Source: Linum tenue (taxonomy: Eukaryota > Streptophyta > Magnoliopsida > Malpighiales > Linaceae). From it: a DNA stretch of 64,000 nt. Both the position numbers and the translations under genes were made by a program. The stretch spans positions 80,656,547 through 80,720,546 of the forward strand of contig CAMGYJ010000005.1 of the NCBI GenBank assembly GCA_946122785.1, given 5' to 3'. Under the pieces are notes generated by a model. That model searched no databases. It was not told the DNA's origin and worked only from the letters and a program-made list of their open reading frames with translations. This document shows positions 21,022 through 32,470 of the stretch, in pieces (positions within the stretch are counted from its first letter, which is position 1; every line of letters starts with the position of its first letter).

Positions 21022-22330
21022 GATCCCACTACTAAATCCCACTACATCAGACACCTTGAACGAGTCAAATCCCAAGTTCTTGGATTACCTTGTCTGCATC
21101 CTCTCCACTAATTCTAGGCTCGAGGATGCAGACAATATCAGGGTTGAAGTTAACCCTATACCGCTGAAGAGTAACACAAAATTTGGGGTGTTTGGCACCC
21201 CTGCAATTCCAGGAAAGAATCTTAACCATAAAAAGGTTGGATGGCTTCCATGTGACCACCAGCTGGTCCAAATTAGCACTTGTCGACGGTCATATCCTTC
21301 TCCTGTTCTCCCAGAATACTACTGACTGGAAAATCCATCGACACAGGTGCATTTTTGGGAATTGAGCTTGCTCCTCCCTTTAGGTTATCAAACTCAATCT
21401 TCCTGAGAATCCCAATTTCATCTCCTTGAGACTTCTGAGATTCCTTTGTGTTGATTCTTTCATCTTTACCGGTACCTGGCTGCTTCATTTTGGGCAGGTG
21501 TCCTGCTTTAGCCTCCATTGATGATCCCTTGGTAGTCCCTTCCCTGCTAGTGTCTGGAGATGACATGGCTACACTCTGCTTCCCCTGTGTAGTTGTGCCA
21601 TAAGGAGAGACAGTTTTGTTAAGTGGAATCACAGCCTTCTGCCTAGCGTGGGGGGGGGGGGGGGGGGGGGGGGTAATGGAAAGCACTTGGGGACTCGGGG
21701 TCTTGGTAGTCTGCCTTGATCAGTTCAGGGGTGGCCTTTTGATGTTCCTTCCTCCATGCTCCCTTTGCCAAGACTTTCTGATCTTTGCCTTATTTTCCTT
21801 TAGTTTTTCCCTGCTCCTTTTTTCCTTGTTTCTTTTTCTCCTGCTTGTTCTCCTGCCGTGCTTCTGCTTTGGGATTTTCATTAGTAGTTTCCGATCGATT
21901 ATCCTTGGTTTCCCTATTTGCTTGTTGTTGCCCTGGTTGGTCATCTTCCTTACTTTCCTGATTTTTCGTTGTATTTTCCTCCTCAATCTCCAGAGAATTG
22001 AATCTTGAGCGACTAGGATGAGGTTCCTTCTGGGAGGATGTAGTTTTCCCTCGCTCATCTCCCCTCTTGTTCCTATTTTGATTCCCCTTCCTCTTCGGTC
22101 TAGTTGCGAGCATCCAAGGCCCGTAATCCTCTATAATTTCCGGTCGGATGAGCGAGGGTGTTCTCCATCGTGCAAAGCGGCTGCCTCGCAAGTCCCACAG
22201 TCGAGTTCTCCCAGGCCCAGAAGCGAAGCTCCATTCCAGTCGTCGTCTTCCGCGTCTTCCTCCTCTTGCCCATATTGATTCTTCTATCTGCCGGCGTATG
22301 ATATCTCGACTTCGATTTAGGTTCAACATC
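21022..22330 (-). pseudogene. LINE fragment: ORF1 C-terminal part and start of the endonuclease
   Basis: On the minus strand, 22329-21790 and 21686-21273 read a charged, low-complexity ORF1 tail including YGPWMLATRPKRKGN, typical of plant L1 ORF1 ends. Then 21271-21065 opens MVKILSWNCRGAKHPKF, the start of an APE-type endonuclease. An extra G near 21072 shifts the frame (the alternate frame goes on with GFDSFKVSDVVGFSSG up to the Copia LTR), and a 24-G tract at 21650-21673 shifts ORF1. There is no reverse transcriptase; the element is cut off by the Copia LTR at 21021. Confidence 0.7.
21650..21673 (+). repeat. Homopolymer of 24 G
   Basis: Uninterrupted G run inside the LINE ORF1 remnant. Its length is likely unstable, and sequencing may misjudge it. 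Confidence 0.9.
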
Positions 22331-22339
22331 TAGTACTGA

Positions 22340-22648
22340 ATCAGATGGACCAAATAAATTGAGCCGAAATTTTGTCCCATCACACCCTAGCCCAAGTTGG
22401 AAAATTTTGAAAAGGGCAATGAGTCACTAAAACCTATTCGATGCTACCGAGCTAGATGAGAATACCTGTTATGGTCAAGAGTACATATAAGAACTATAGT
22501 AAGCTGTTCAAGACAAGGTAAGGGCACGCCATTGAAGTTCATATAGCAAGAGTGAAATCTTGAGACAATGAAGCACGAGAATGAGGAGTATGGAAGGATG
22601 AGCCCGATCAAATTTCGGGGACGAAATTTTTATAATGGGGGAGGAATT
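22340..22648 (+). mobile_element. 3' end of a Ty3/Gypsy internal region
   Basis: Ends with the phrase atttcggggacgaaattttt, a polypurine tract (atgggggagga) and then an LTR that starts tgttacacc. This arrangement is characteristic of chromovirus-type (Del/Tekay) Gypsy elements. Only the last ~300 bases of the internal region survive. Confidence 0.7.
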
Positions 22649-23581
22649 GTTACACCCCGCTCTTCCCAAAAGTCAAAATTACTATTAAACCCTTGGGTCA
22701 AGTTCCACCGTATTATCGATGAGGATTAAAAATGTGCACTAAGAGTTCAAACGGTGTCGAGTTTTGACATGAAGTTAGAAAATCATGAAAGTTAATTGAG
22801 TTTCAGATTAAACTCCCTAGAATTGTGAAATTCCCAAAATAAGCCGGGCAATTAAACCCTAACCTAACCCTACCTCTCACTCGCCCTCACCAAGGTATAT
22901 ATGTTAAGCCTAAAACTAATAAAACAGGGAATTGCACCGTCCACCACGCCTTTTCCCATTCGCGTTCATCACTCCCTAGTAGTAGGGACAATCTACCGCA
23001 GTGGGTGATTCATTCCCTTCACACCACCCCAGCTACTCCATGTCGCCCTCATCTGGCAGCAACACGAATGGCAAAGGAAGGCAATTAATTGGAGCAATTG
23101 AATTGATGGTGGAGGAAACCTAGGCGGTAGCATGAAAGGCTAAGTCCGCCGATTATGATTAAGAGGGGGAGGCCGGGAGGGCTTCACTTTTTATCCGACT
23201 CCCGGAAGCAAACCCTTATTCTCCCTTCTATTATGTATGGCGCCCAAAAAGCTGCTACACGCGGGACCATGAATACGAGAGCTTGTGGTGGCTTCTAATG
23301 GCAAATGCAACTTCAATCAGGGGTGGCGGTGCAAAGGCTTGGTGGCATGAGTTTATTCTTTTTTATCATGCAAGAAAAGAGGAAGCATGCTGCTTCTCTT
23401 GGCGGTGGTATCAATCCTTTGTTCATTAGCCACAAAGGATTTGGATTGGAGACGTGGACGTTGGAAAGATGGTTAGTTTGAGTCAATCGACTTGATCGTA
23501 AGGTGAGTGTAAGGGGGTAAATTCTACGCCTTACGTATTCTTTCAAGTATTAGAGTTTTCAGTATTTTTGTGAAATGTTGC

Positions 23582-24302
23582 TGTTAGAAACGGAACAACA
23601 ACAAGATGAGGATACCGAATCTGGAGCTGAGTCGCGGACTAGGTCGCTCTCTTTAAGACGTTCGCGGCACTGCCCTCGATGCGCACGGCAGACTATCAAC
23701 CGGTCGTCTCCAGGATAAAACAGCTCCTCTGTTTACTCGCGGTTTTGTGCGAAAACCGGAGCTCTCTGAACACTCTCTCTATTGTGTTTATACTCGTTGT
23801 GGTGTGTTTAGAGGGGCTGGGGAGGCGGCTATTTATAGGAGCCGAACCCCTAGGAATATACCCTCTTGCTTGGGAATAAGTCGGATTAATTAAGGAAGAT
23901 AATTACTTCCTTAATTAAAACCGTCAGTTAGGATAAATCATGCGGAGATTATCCTTCGAATATTCCTTTTCAATCGATTATCCCTTAGAATATTCCTCAG
24001 AATAACCGATTAATAATTAATTATTAAATAATTAATTTCGTTCGGAATTTCTCCAAAAAATATGTATATGGTCTCAAGTGATCCATCCAACCAACCAACC
24101 AACCGACGGCGCGCGCGCGCGTGTGTGTGTGGTGGTCCGTTAGGTCCTCCCTCTCCCACAAAAGTGGGTCACCCCAAGGGGCATGCCCTTAGGAGAGAGG
24201 CTCCTATCTTTATACTCACTTCACCAAGTAAAACTACCAATGTGGTAGTTTTTCCACTTGAGACTCTATAGCTTTCAAAGCTATTCATACACATTTCCAA
24301 CA
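23582..24302 (-). repeat. Copia 3' LTR (in element orientation)
   Basis: It contains (CCAA)n and (GC)n/(GT)n microsatellites at about 24090-24132 whose lengths differ from the partner LTR. Confidence 0.9.
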
Positions 24303-24793
24303 ATCCCCCACTTGAATAGTTTTGAAACTATCTCTGAGCATCAACAGTTCCATAAGATCGGGCATAAGCTAAGGTATCGCGAAGATTTGAACCTTAGCGT
24401 AGTGGTTACACTTCCGATTTCATAAGGGTGACTCGTAGTCTTGAACCCTATCTCAGACAGTGTAGCACACCGGATCTTTTCATTGAGTTGTGTTCTCTTC
24501 TTAGCCCGTGCGTTTATGGCCATGCACGTTATCTTCGTTTAGTGAACGCTCTAGCAACTTTGTGCCTCTCAAAGTTCCATAGGGAGCGGCCCCACTCCCA
24601 CATTCACATAGGTGAGTCTATCAGGAGTACCCCCAAAGTAAAGTACTCCACCCCACATAGGGTATAGATCTCATTAAGAGTTATTAACTCAACCTCCATT
24701 GCTTTGGGATTCATGCTTCATTATGCATGAACTTTTCGCATACTACTCATGACTTGTTATTACCCATTGAACCCATTTCTTGGGATCTCCAGT
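24303..24793 (-). other. Non-coding tail between Copia pol and the 3' LTR
   Basis: About 490 bases without a long frame, ending at the polypurine tract. No env-like or extra gene is visible. Confidence 0.6.
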
Positions 24794-27700
24794 CTATTGG
24801 GTCGGGTTACCATCACTTGTAGTCCGTGGTTCGGTAGGCATAAGCCTCATACCCTTGGCGGTATTCTGGACTTTCTCTCTAGGTAATCCTTTCGTCAAAG
24901 GATCAGCTAGATTCTGTTCGGATCTTATATGATCCACCCTCACTGCTCCTATCGTTAGGAGTTCTCTAACAGTACTGTGCTTACGACGAATCTGTCGTTT
25001 CTTTCCGTTATAGAACCGGTTCTCAACTTTAGCGATAGCTGCGGTACTATCACAATGTATCAATACCGGAGGGACCGGGCTTTCCCATAGGGGAATCTCT
25101 GACAACAATCCTCTCAACCAACTTGCTTCTTCACTAGCCGTTGCTAGTGCTATCATCTCTGATTCCATAGTTGATTGAGCTAGGATTGTTTGTTTCTTTG
25201 ACTTCCAAGACACAGCTCCACCAGCGATGTTAAAAACATATCCGCTGGTCGCCTTGGAGTCATCTGATAGGGTATTCCAATCCGCATCACTATACCCTTC
25301 TAGTACAGCGGGAAACCTTTGATAGTGTATACCAAGGTTTGCTGTTCTATTGAGGTATCTCATGACCCTCTCTATAGCATTCCAATGCTCTCTACTAGGA
25401 CAGCTGTTAAACCTGCCAAGCAATCCCACGACATATGCAATGTCTGGTCGAGTGTAATCCGCAGCATAACGGAGACTGCCAATGATGCTAGCATATTCTG
25501 TTTGTCTTACACTGTCTCCAGTGTTCTTGAATAGCTTTACACTAGCATCATACGGAGTACACGCAGGTTTACAGTCGAAATAGTTATACTTCTTCAAGAT
25601 CTTCTCTATGTAACTAGATTGATCTAGAGAATAACCATTTGCTGTTCTAGTTATCTGGATTCCAAGCATAAACTTTGCTTCTCCCAGATCTTTCACCTCA
25701 AAGCTCTCTTTTAACATGGCTTTCGCTTCATTGACCACGTGAATATTTGTACCAAATATCAACATGTCATCTACATACAAACATATGATAGTGCAAGTGT
25801 TATTCTCTGACTTGCAGTAAATACACTTGTCACTTTCATTCACCTTAAAGCCATGTGAGAGAACGAGAGTGTCAAACTTCTCATGCCACTGTTTTGGAGC
25901 CTGTTTCAAACCATATAATGATTTGTCCAACTTACAGACTTTCGAGGCATGTTCAGGGATAACAAACCCTTCTGGTTGTTCCATATAGATTTCTTCATCT
26001 AGATCACCGTTCAAAAAAGCAGTCTTAACATCCATTTGGTGTACCACGAGATTGTTCAAGGCAGCAAGAGCAATCATGACACGAATGGATGTTATTCTAG
26101 ATACTGGTGAGTAGGTGTCGAAGAAATCTATATTCTCTCTCTGCCTGTAGCCCTTGACTACTAGGCGAGCTCGGAACCTTTCGATTGCACCATCAGGTTT
26201 CCGTTTCGTTTTTAGAACCCATTTATTACCTAAGACTTTGCAGCCAGGAGGTAAGTCTGTTAGATGCCAAGTCTTATTAGCCTCTAACGATTCCATTTCA
26301 TCTATAACGGCCTCATTCCAAAAGTCTGTATCTATGGAAGTTAATGCTTCCTGCAAACTTTTTGGATCCTCTAGGGTGTATACTGTAGTAAAGTCATCGC
26401 CAAAATCTTTAGAGATTCTAGCTCTTTTACTTCTTCTGAGTTCATCCTCAGATCCAACACCCCCACTTGTTCCGTTATCTCTAATAGCGGGTAGTACATT
26501 ACCCCCACTATTTCTCGTTTTAAATGGAAATCGTGTCTCAAAGAAATCAGCATCAATGGATTCTATTACTGTACGAGCATTCAAATCATAGAATCTATAT
26601 GCCTTACTATTGGCCGCATAGCCAACGAAGACACATTCATATGCTCGACTAGCCAACTTAACCCTCTTAGGATCAGGAATTCTTACGTAGGCCAAACAGC
26701 CCCACGTTCTTAAATAGGACAGATTAGGTGGCTTATTCTTCAAGGTCTCATAGGGTGATTCTTTTCTATTTGTTTTTGGAAGACGATTTAGCACATAGCA
26801 AACCGTCAACAAAATATCACCCCACCAAGAAGAAGCAGCTCCAGAATTGAGCATAATAGCCACAACTAATTCTGTAAATGTCCTATTTTTCCGCTCAGCT
26901 TTACCATTCATTTCTGGTGAATATGGTGCCGTGGTTTCATGAATGATACCATGTGAGCTATAGAATTCCTTGAAGGGATTAGAGTCATACTCTGATCCTC
27001 TATCGCTCCTAAGTCTTTTTATCTTTCGATTGCACTGATTTTCGAATTCAACCACAAATACCTTGAACATGTCAAGGGCTTCACTTTTGTTTTTCATCAA
27101 ATAAACAAAGCAATAATCAGAGCAATCATCTATGAAAGTGATAAAGTATCTCTTGCCAGACCTAGTTAACGTCCCATCTAGTTCACAAATATCAGAATGA
27201 ATCAGATCTAAGGGTTCTGATTCTCTACTCACAGATTTATGGGGCGTTTTCGTTATTTTAGCTTGGCTACAGAAATCACATTTATCAAATTCATTCATTG
27301 AGAGTTTAGGGATATGTCCTAGCTTGCTTAAATTCTTCACAATTCGTGTGTTCACATGACAAAGACGAGCATGCCAAACATTCAAATCACACACCATGTA
27401 AACTGAAGAATTCATCTTATTAATTTCGACATTCAACTTGAACATCCCATTACATGCATATCCCTTTCCCACAAAACTCCCATTCTTAGTAAGGGTATAC
27501 AAGTCTGCCCCAATAGATTGATTAAACCCAGCCTTATTAAGAAGATATCCCGAAACAAGGTTCTTTCTTATCTCTGGAGTGTGCAACACATCCTTGAGCA
27601 CCATTTTCTTCCCAGAGGTGAAGTTCAGCTCCACTTCACCAGAACCAGCAACCATAGTGGTGTGAGTAGTCCCCAACAACACTTTCTTGTCAGCAGGTGC

Positions 27701-27939
27701 TTCTTCGTATGTTTTAAACATAGCACGATTGTTGCATACATGCTTCGATGCACCTGTATCCAGCCACCATCCTTCTGAGTCACCGGTGAGGTTAACTTCA
27801 GCGATCATCTCTGTGATCATGGCTACCAAATCCTCTTCTGTCAAGTTAACCCTGGCCGCAGCGGCGGGGTTATGCTTGTTCCTGCACTTTTTTGCCATAT
27901 GACCCGGTTTTCCGCAGTTAAAGCAGATAAACGGTGGTC
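24794..27939 (-). CDS. Copia pol polyprotein
   Basis: A 1034-codon minus-strand frame from the Met at 27898, with the same frame open about 13 codons further up. It starts inside a gag zinc knuckle (C-X2-C-X4-H-X4-C, about 27922-27881). Next come the protease (WWLDTGASKHVCNN), the integrase (HARLCHVNTR zinc-binding region, then the D-D-E core with HSDICE, FIDDCSDY and NGKAERKNRT), the reverse transcriptase (catalytic CLYVDDMLIF) and RNase H (ESEMIALATASEEASW, then LADPLTKGLP). No internal stop or missing catalytic motif is seen. A frame change relative to gag occurs near 27937-27945. It makes the enzymes for retrotransposition in virus-like particles. Confidence 0.92.
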
Positions 27940-28719
27940 ATTCTTAGAGGTTTGGGCCATGACCCTTTGGTTACCTCGAGAGGCACCATTCTGGTGGGGG
28001 CGGACCTGCTGGTTCTTACCCTTAAACCCTTTCTGGTTAGGTTTAAGAGCTCTAGGGGTGGGTCGTTTAGCAGTGACGACCATCACCTCTTCTTTCATAT
28101 CCTGCTTGCGGGACTCTTCCTCAATCCTTAGGCGAGTAATCAAACTTTCCTGTGAAAATTCTTTGATTTTATGTCTAAGCATATTCTTAAAATCTTTCCA
28201 CGAAGGGGGCAGCTTATCAATTATGCAAGCAACTTGAAATTGATCGTCCAGAGGCATACCTTCAGAGACGATCTCGTGAGCTATTTTCTGAAGTTCGTGG
28301 GACTGAACTTCGACAGACTTGTCATCCACCATCTGGTAGCGCAGGTAGCGGCTGACAGCATACTTCTTAGCTCCAGCCTCCTCTGTGTCGTACTTCATTT
28401 GGAGCGCATCCCAGACCATCATTGCGGTGTTCTTGCTGTCCGCATAGTAGTCGTAGAGGTCGTCTGCCAGGCCGTTGAGGATGTAACCCTTGCATAGGAA
28501 GTCATGCTCCCTTTCCTTAGCAGAAGCAGCCCTCTCCTCATCGGTCGCTTCTTCCGGCAGCTCGACGGGCATGCTGGTGAGGCAGTGTGCCAACTTCTTG
28601 GTCGTCAGGTAGAACTCCATCTTTTGTCTCCAGCGACGGAAGTTGACTCCAACGAAGCGAAACGGTCGATTGATATCGACAGCACCAGATCCGGCCATGT
28701 TGTTCTGTTCAGTCGACAT
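27841..28719 (-). CDS. Copia gag (frameshifted before the zinc knuckle)
   Basis: A 292-codon frame starting MSTEQNNMAGSG. It contains the Copia-type gag (UBN2-like) domain, including FRRWRQKMEFYLT, a YDTEEAGAKKY segment and LPPSWKDFKNML, followed by a basic Gln/Asn-rich stretch. The frame leaves the family alignment near 27940: the zinc knuckle is read in the pol frame instead, and an in-frame TGA precedes it there. The two frames overlap by about 58 bases. A one-base indel is the simplest explanation; a programmed frameshift is possible but not supported by an obvious slippery site. Confidence 0.85.
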   Translation of the reverse strand: MSTEQNNMAGSGAVDINRPFRFVGVNFRRWRQKMEFYLTTKKLAHCLTSMPVELPEEATDEERAASAKEREHDFLCKGYILNGLADDLYDYYADSKNTAMMVWDALQMKYDTEEAGAKKYAVSRYLRYQMVDDKSVEVQSHELQKIAHEIVSEGMPLDDQFQVACIIDKLPPSWKDFKNMLRHKIKEFSQESLITRLRIEEESRKQDMKEEVMVVTAKRPTPRALKPNQKGFKGKNQQVRPHQNGASRGNQRVMAQTSKNDHRLSALTAENRVIWQKSAGTSITPPLRPGLT

Positions 28720-28743
28720 AGCAGCAGCCGAGCGTCTTAAAAT

Positions 28744-29467
28744 TGTTAGAAACGGAACAACAACAAGATGAGGATACCGAATCCGGAGCTGAGTCGCGGA
28801 CTAGGTCGCTCTCTTTAAGACGTTCGCGGCACTGCCCTCGATGCGCACGGCAGACTATCAACCGGTCGTCTCCAGGATAAAACAGCTCCTCTGTTTACTC
28901 GCGGTTTTGTGCGAAAACCGGAGCTCTCTGAACACTCTCTCTATTGTGTTTATACTCGTTGTGGTGTGTTTAGAGGGGTTGGGGAGGCGGCTATTTATAG
29001 GAGCCGAACCCCTAGGAATATACCCTCTTGCTTGGGGAATAAGTCGGATTAATTAAGGAAGATAATTACTTCCTTAATTAAAACCGTCGGTTAGGATAAA
29101 TCATGCGGAGATTATCCTTCGAATATTCCTTTTCAATCGATTATCCCTTAGAATATTCCTCAGAATAACCGATTAATAATTAATTATTAAATAATTAAGT
29201 TCGTTCGGAATTTCTCCAAAAAATATGTATATGGTCTCAAGTGATCCATCCATCCAACCAACCAACCAACCGACGGCGCGCGCGCGTGTGTGTGTGGTGG
29301 TCCGTTAGGTCCTCCCTCTCCCACAAAAGTGGGTCACCCCAAGGGGCATGCCCTTAGGAGGGAGGCTCCTATCTTTATACTCACTTCACCAAGTAAAACT
29401 ACCAATGTGGTAGTTTTTCCACTTGAGACTCTATAGCTTTCAAAGCTATTCATACACATTTCCAACA
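28744..29467 (-). repeat. Copia 5' LTR (in element orientation)
   Basis: Near-identical partner of 23582-24302. Confidence 0.9.
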
Positions 29468-29692
29468 GTTGCTATGGTTGTTTATGCACATGATTGATGA
29501 TATGTGCTTGTTTGAGCTGTGATTTATAGTGAATGTGTGATGTTTGCTTTAAAGCTTTACGTTTATGAGTGATTGTTAAAGTTGAGAACAAGTCCTTTTG
29601 TTTTAAGAAGTACTTTACCTTTAAGAAGGTGAAGTCGTTTTAAGTGTATTTAGTCATTAGCGCCAGTCCGTTGCCATTGAGATTTTCAAATA

Positions 29693-29789
29693 GAGCAGCA
29701 GTTATGCACTTGAGATATTTAAGTTGAGCAGCAGTTGTGCTCTTGAGATTTTTAAGATGAGCAGCAGTTATGCTCTTGAGAATCGTGGA
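29693..29789. repeat. 33-bp tandem repeat, three copies
   Basis: Units start at 29693, 29726 and 29759 with gagcagcagttatgc or a close variant, inside the Gypsy LTR. Confidence 0.85.
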
Positions 29790-30519
29790 AGAAGAGCCTT
29801 CCACGATAAGTTTAAGTTTAAGGAAAGCCTTGATGGCTTCTCATACGTATTAGTTGGCAACCGGACTAGCTAATGAGGGATCCTCGTGTCAATCAAGTAT
29901 TTAAGTCGAGATTTAAGCTTTAAGAATGGAGAGTAACAATAACTCCCATACAGTTTTAAGAGTTAAGAATTTAAGAATGGAAGTATAAACAACTTCCACC
30001 AATTAAAGTTAAGTGTTTAAGCAAAGTACTCAAGTATAAGAAATTTTAAACGTAAGGGCGTAGACTGACCCCATCTCACTCACCAGGCCTTAGTAAAGGA
30101 ATGAACGAGAACCAAATTGATAGCAGCTAGCTAGGGGAGCAGTTAGAGAGCAGCGAGATCGAGAGAGCCGCTGAGGCAAGCCAGCTAGAGGCGGATAGTA
30201 GAAGCGTCACTGAAGGTACCAGAGATCAAATCCGAGCAAACAACAAAGTAGAGTTTTAGTTATTACTTTACGATTATGAGTAGTTACTTGAGATTCAGAT
30301 TAAGAGTTTTGTGTTTGAGGTTTGTCCAAGTGTTAGGGCTTTGTTTTAAGAGATGTCAGTTTAATTGTAATATGATTAAAGTTATTTATGAAAGTTATTT
30401 ATGAGGTTTGCCCAAGTTTCCATTATTTTTTTTCAAGTCTTTTATAGTTCAAATTTTGATTCACGCTGTATCAAGATTATTTTGGTGAAAGTAGTGTTCG
30501 ACCGGACTAGGGTGTTACA

Positions 30520-30735
30520 CGGCGGCCGAGAAGCTCCGGCTAGGAGCGAAGCTCCGACCGACTTCTCCTAGCAGCAAAGCTCCACTCCAATCATCCTGTT
30601 CCACGTCTTTCTCCTCCGGCCTAGATAGAATCCTCTCTCAAATGACGACCGAGAACTCAGTCGCTCTCCTAAACTCCACAGTCGAGTTCTCCCACCAAAG
30701 CTCCAGCCGACGAAGAAAGAGGTACTGGCCCTTCA
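30520..30735. other. Segment similar to 22140-22330
   Basis: It shares phrases such as ccacagtcgagttctccca (30676-30694; also 22195-22213), agcgaagctcc and cgtctttctcctcc with DNA on the far side of the Gypsy remnant, but in a different order. It may be part of the sequence into which the Gypsy element inserted. Confidence 0.4.
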
Positions 30736-32237
30736 TTATATTAAAAAAAAAACTTGTGGTGATTTGTCCTCTGGTTCGAAGTTCTGAATGTTTGTGTAAC
30801 TTGTGAATATTGTTATTGTTAACTTGCTAAATATTGTTTAAGTAACTCCAATGGAAACCAATGAGTAAAAATTTCTCTAAGCTCACACAATAATGCCATT
30901 GAGCAATATGGTTACAACCAAAAATGGCGTTATTTGTAAGAAGTTGTACTTGTATAAATATTAGTAGTTTGAAAACAATTTGATTCGTATTAAAAATTAT
31001 AATCATAATTAGATTTGTAAGATATTCAATGAAAAAATCATGGTAATCAACTACGAGAAAACAGAATGGAATAACTAAAAAGGTTTTCATTTTCAGAACT
31101 AGCTTATAACTCGGTCCATTGGCCGGAATGTTCATATTTGATTATTTATGTTTTTATGATACGGTTAAGTCAATCAACCTTTTTAATTTTATTGACAATT
31201 TTTCGATCGAGATGATACACAAAGAAAAAAAATTATAGGTCGAACATTCGGAGAAATACCGTCATCATTTAAGAATATAAAATATATCATTAATCTCATT
31301 TTCATCATAATGATAATTAAGCCCTCGTTAAAATGCTATTGGTTAGTTGATTGTCAAGAAAGAGAGCATAAAAGCTCAGTGTTTCACACGACCCATAGAT
31401 AGTTTGAAACTAAATCTTAAACTTCACAATCCTACATAAGGGTTCACTATTCTCCTTTTAGGAACAATATGCCAGTAATCAAAAAGAAATGGAGAGTTGT
31501 TGATTCAAGTCAACTATATACTAACAACTTAGTTAAGAGGGGAGCATCAAAACTTGAGAGCAAACGACAAAATTAGGATGACCTCCAACATAATAATATA
31601 CTCAATCAAAGTAATACGGCACAAAATTATACACTCCTTATCTATCAGTTCCAGTAGGTTGAATAAAGAATCGACCTACTTCGGTAAATCAATCAACAAT
31701 TCCTCGTTTTAAGATAGAAATAGGTTGTGATAGATGCAAAAACCATAAACATAAAGATTCAATGGTCACCACTCTCCGTAGTACAACCAAATTTTTTATC
31801 TCAAGAGACATATGTTACAACCAAAAATTCAATTTATAATCCTTCTGCAACTCCATTATTTATTACTCTTTTACTTGCCTAACTTAAATCTCCAACAATA
31901 AAATTGTCGTGCCAAGAGATATCGAATGATTGATTTTCAAAGGCAGCCTTCGACTGGGAAGTGAAATGGGCGCAAACTATTGTATGATGGAGGGAATTTC
32001 CGAGGAAGTTAGAAAGAGATAAAAACAAAGATAAAAAGCACAAAATTTAAATTGAAAAATGCAATGACACAACACGTAATAAAAAAAAATTAGTATTTTC
32101 CATGTTAGCCAATTATCAATTTACCTTTTGCGAAAATTAAGGAGATAGAAAGCATTTTAAAATTGAGAAAGTTACATGAAACTCTACTATGAAAATTGAA
32201 GTATCAAGCACCATAAAATACATATGGTAGACTTAGT
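30736..32237. other. AT-rich intergenic DNA
   Basis: No gene, RNA or clear repeat recognised. The minus-strand frame at 30827-31135 is Ile/Phe-rich and lacks any domain. Confidence 0.5.
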
Positions 32238-32470
32238 GGGCTTGCTAATCATGATGGATAAGTCCTCCGATTTTCAGAGAGTTGAACTTCGTGTATGATT
32301 TGTATTCAAAAAGATACAACAAATTTGTTTAGTGTAAATGGTTATGATTGTTTGAAGAAACCCGAGTTCAAATCCTGATATTAATATTTTTTTATGTGAG
32401 ATAAATAATTAATTGTAAAGACAAAAATGTCCTTCCTACTTTCACTCTCGTTGCAGGAAATTTGAAATGA
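32238..32470 (+). repeat. SINE-like element, copy 1
   Basis: It has a pol III A-box-like tttagtgtaaatggttatg (about 32329-32347) and a B-box-like gagttcaaatcc (32364-32375), then a shared 3' part (aaagacaaaaatgtccttcc, then tttgaaat). Related copies are at 36912, 37750 and, inverted, 44390. Confidence 0.6.

Larger units (their letters stand above)
23582..29467 (-). mobile_element. Young, nearly complete Copia retrotransposon
   Basis: Two LTRs (23582-24302, 721 bp; 28744-29467, 724 bp) differ by only about half a dozen substitutions and three small indels. A perfect 5-bp duplication, gttgc, flanks the element (23577-23581 and 29468-29472). On the minus strand the LTR runs from tgttggaaatg to tttctaaca. 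A polypurine tract (caagtgggggat on the minus strand) precedes the 3' LTR at 24303. Gag and pol are both long and open apart from one frame change. The leader is very short: the gag ATG lies about 25 bases from the LTR, and no canonical TGGTATCAGAGC primer site is seen. Confidence 0.93.
22649..30519 (+). repeat. Gypsy LTR (about 2 kb) split by a Copia insertion
   Basis: Begins tgttacacc and ends ggtgttaca. Removing the Copia element and one copy of its target duplication (23582-29472) leaves about 1.98 kb. The right part contains a 33-bp tandem repeat at 29693-29789 (units start gagcagcagtt). The match between start and end motifs and the shared target duplication support one interrupted LTR. 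Confidence 0.65.

Noticed and set aside
21616..22008. 130-codon plus-strand frame, Leu/Phe-rich
   Set aside because: Antisense shadow of the LINE ORF1 remnant containing the poly-G tract.
24100..24132. CRISPR-like or regulatory array at the (CCAA)n/(GC)n/(GT)n stretch
   Set aside because: Simple microsatellites in a plant retrotransposon LTR, present in both LTRs with length variation.
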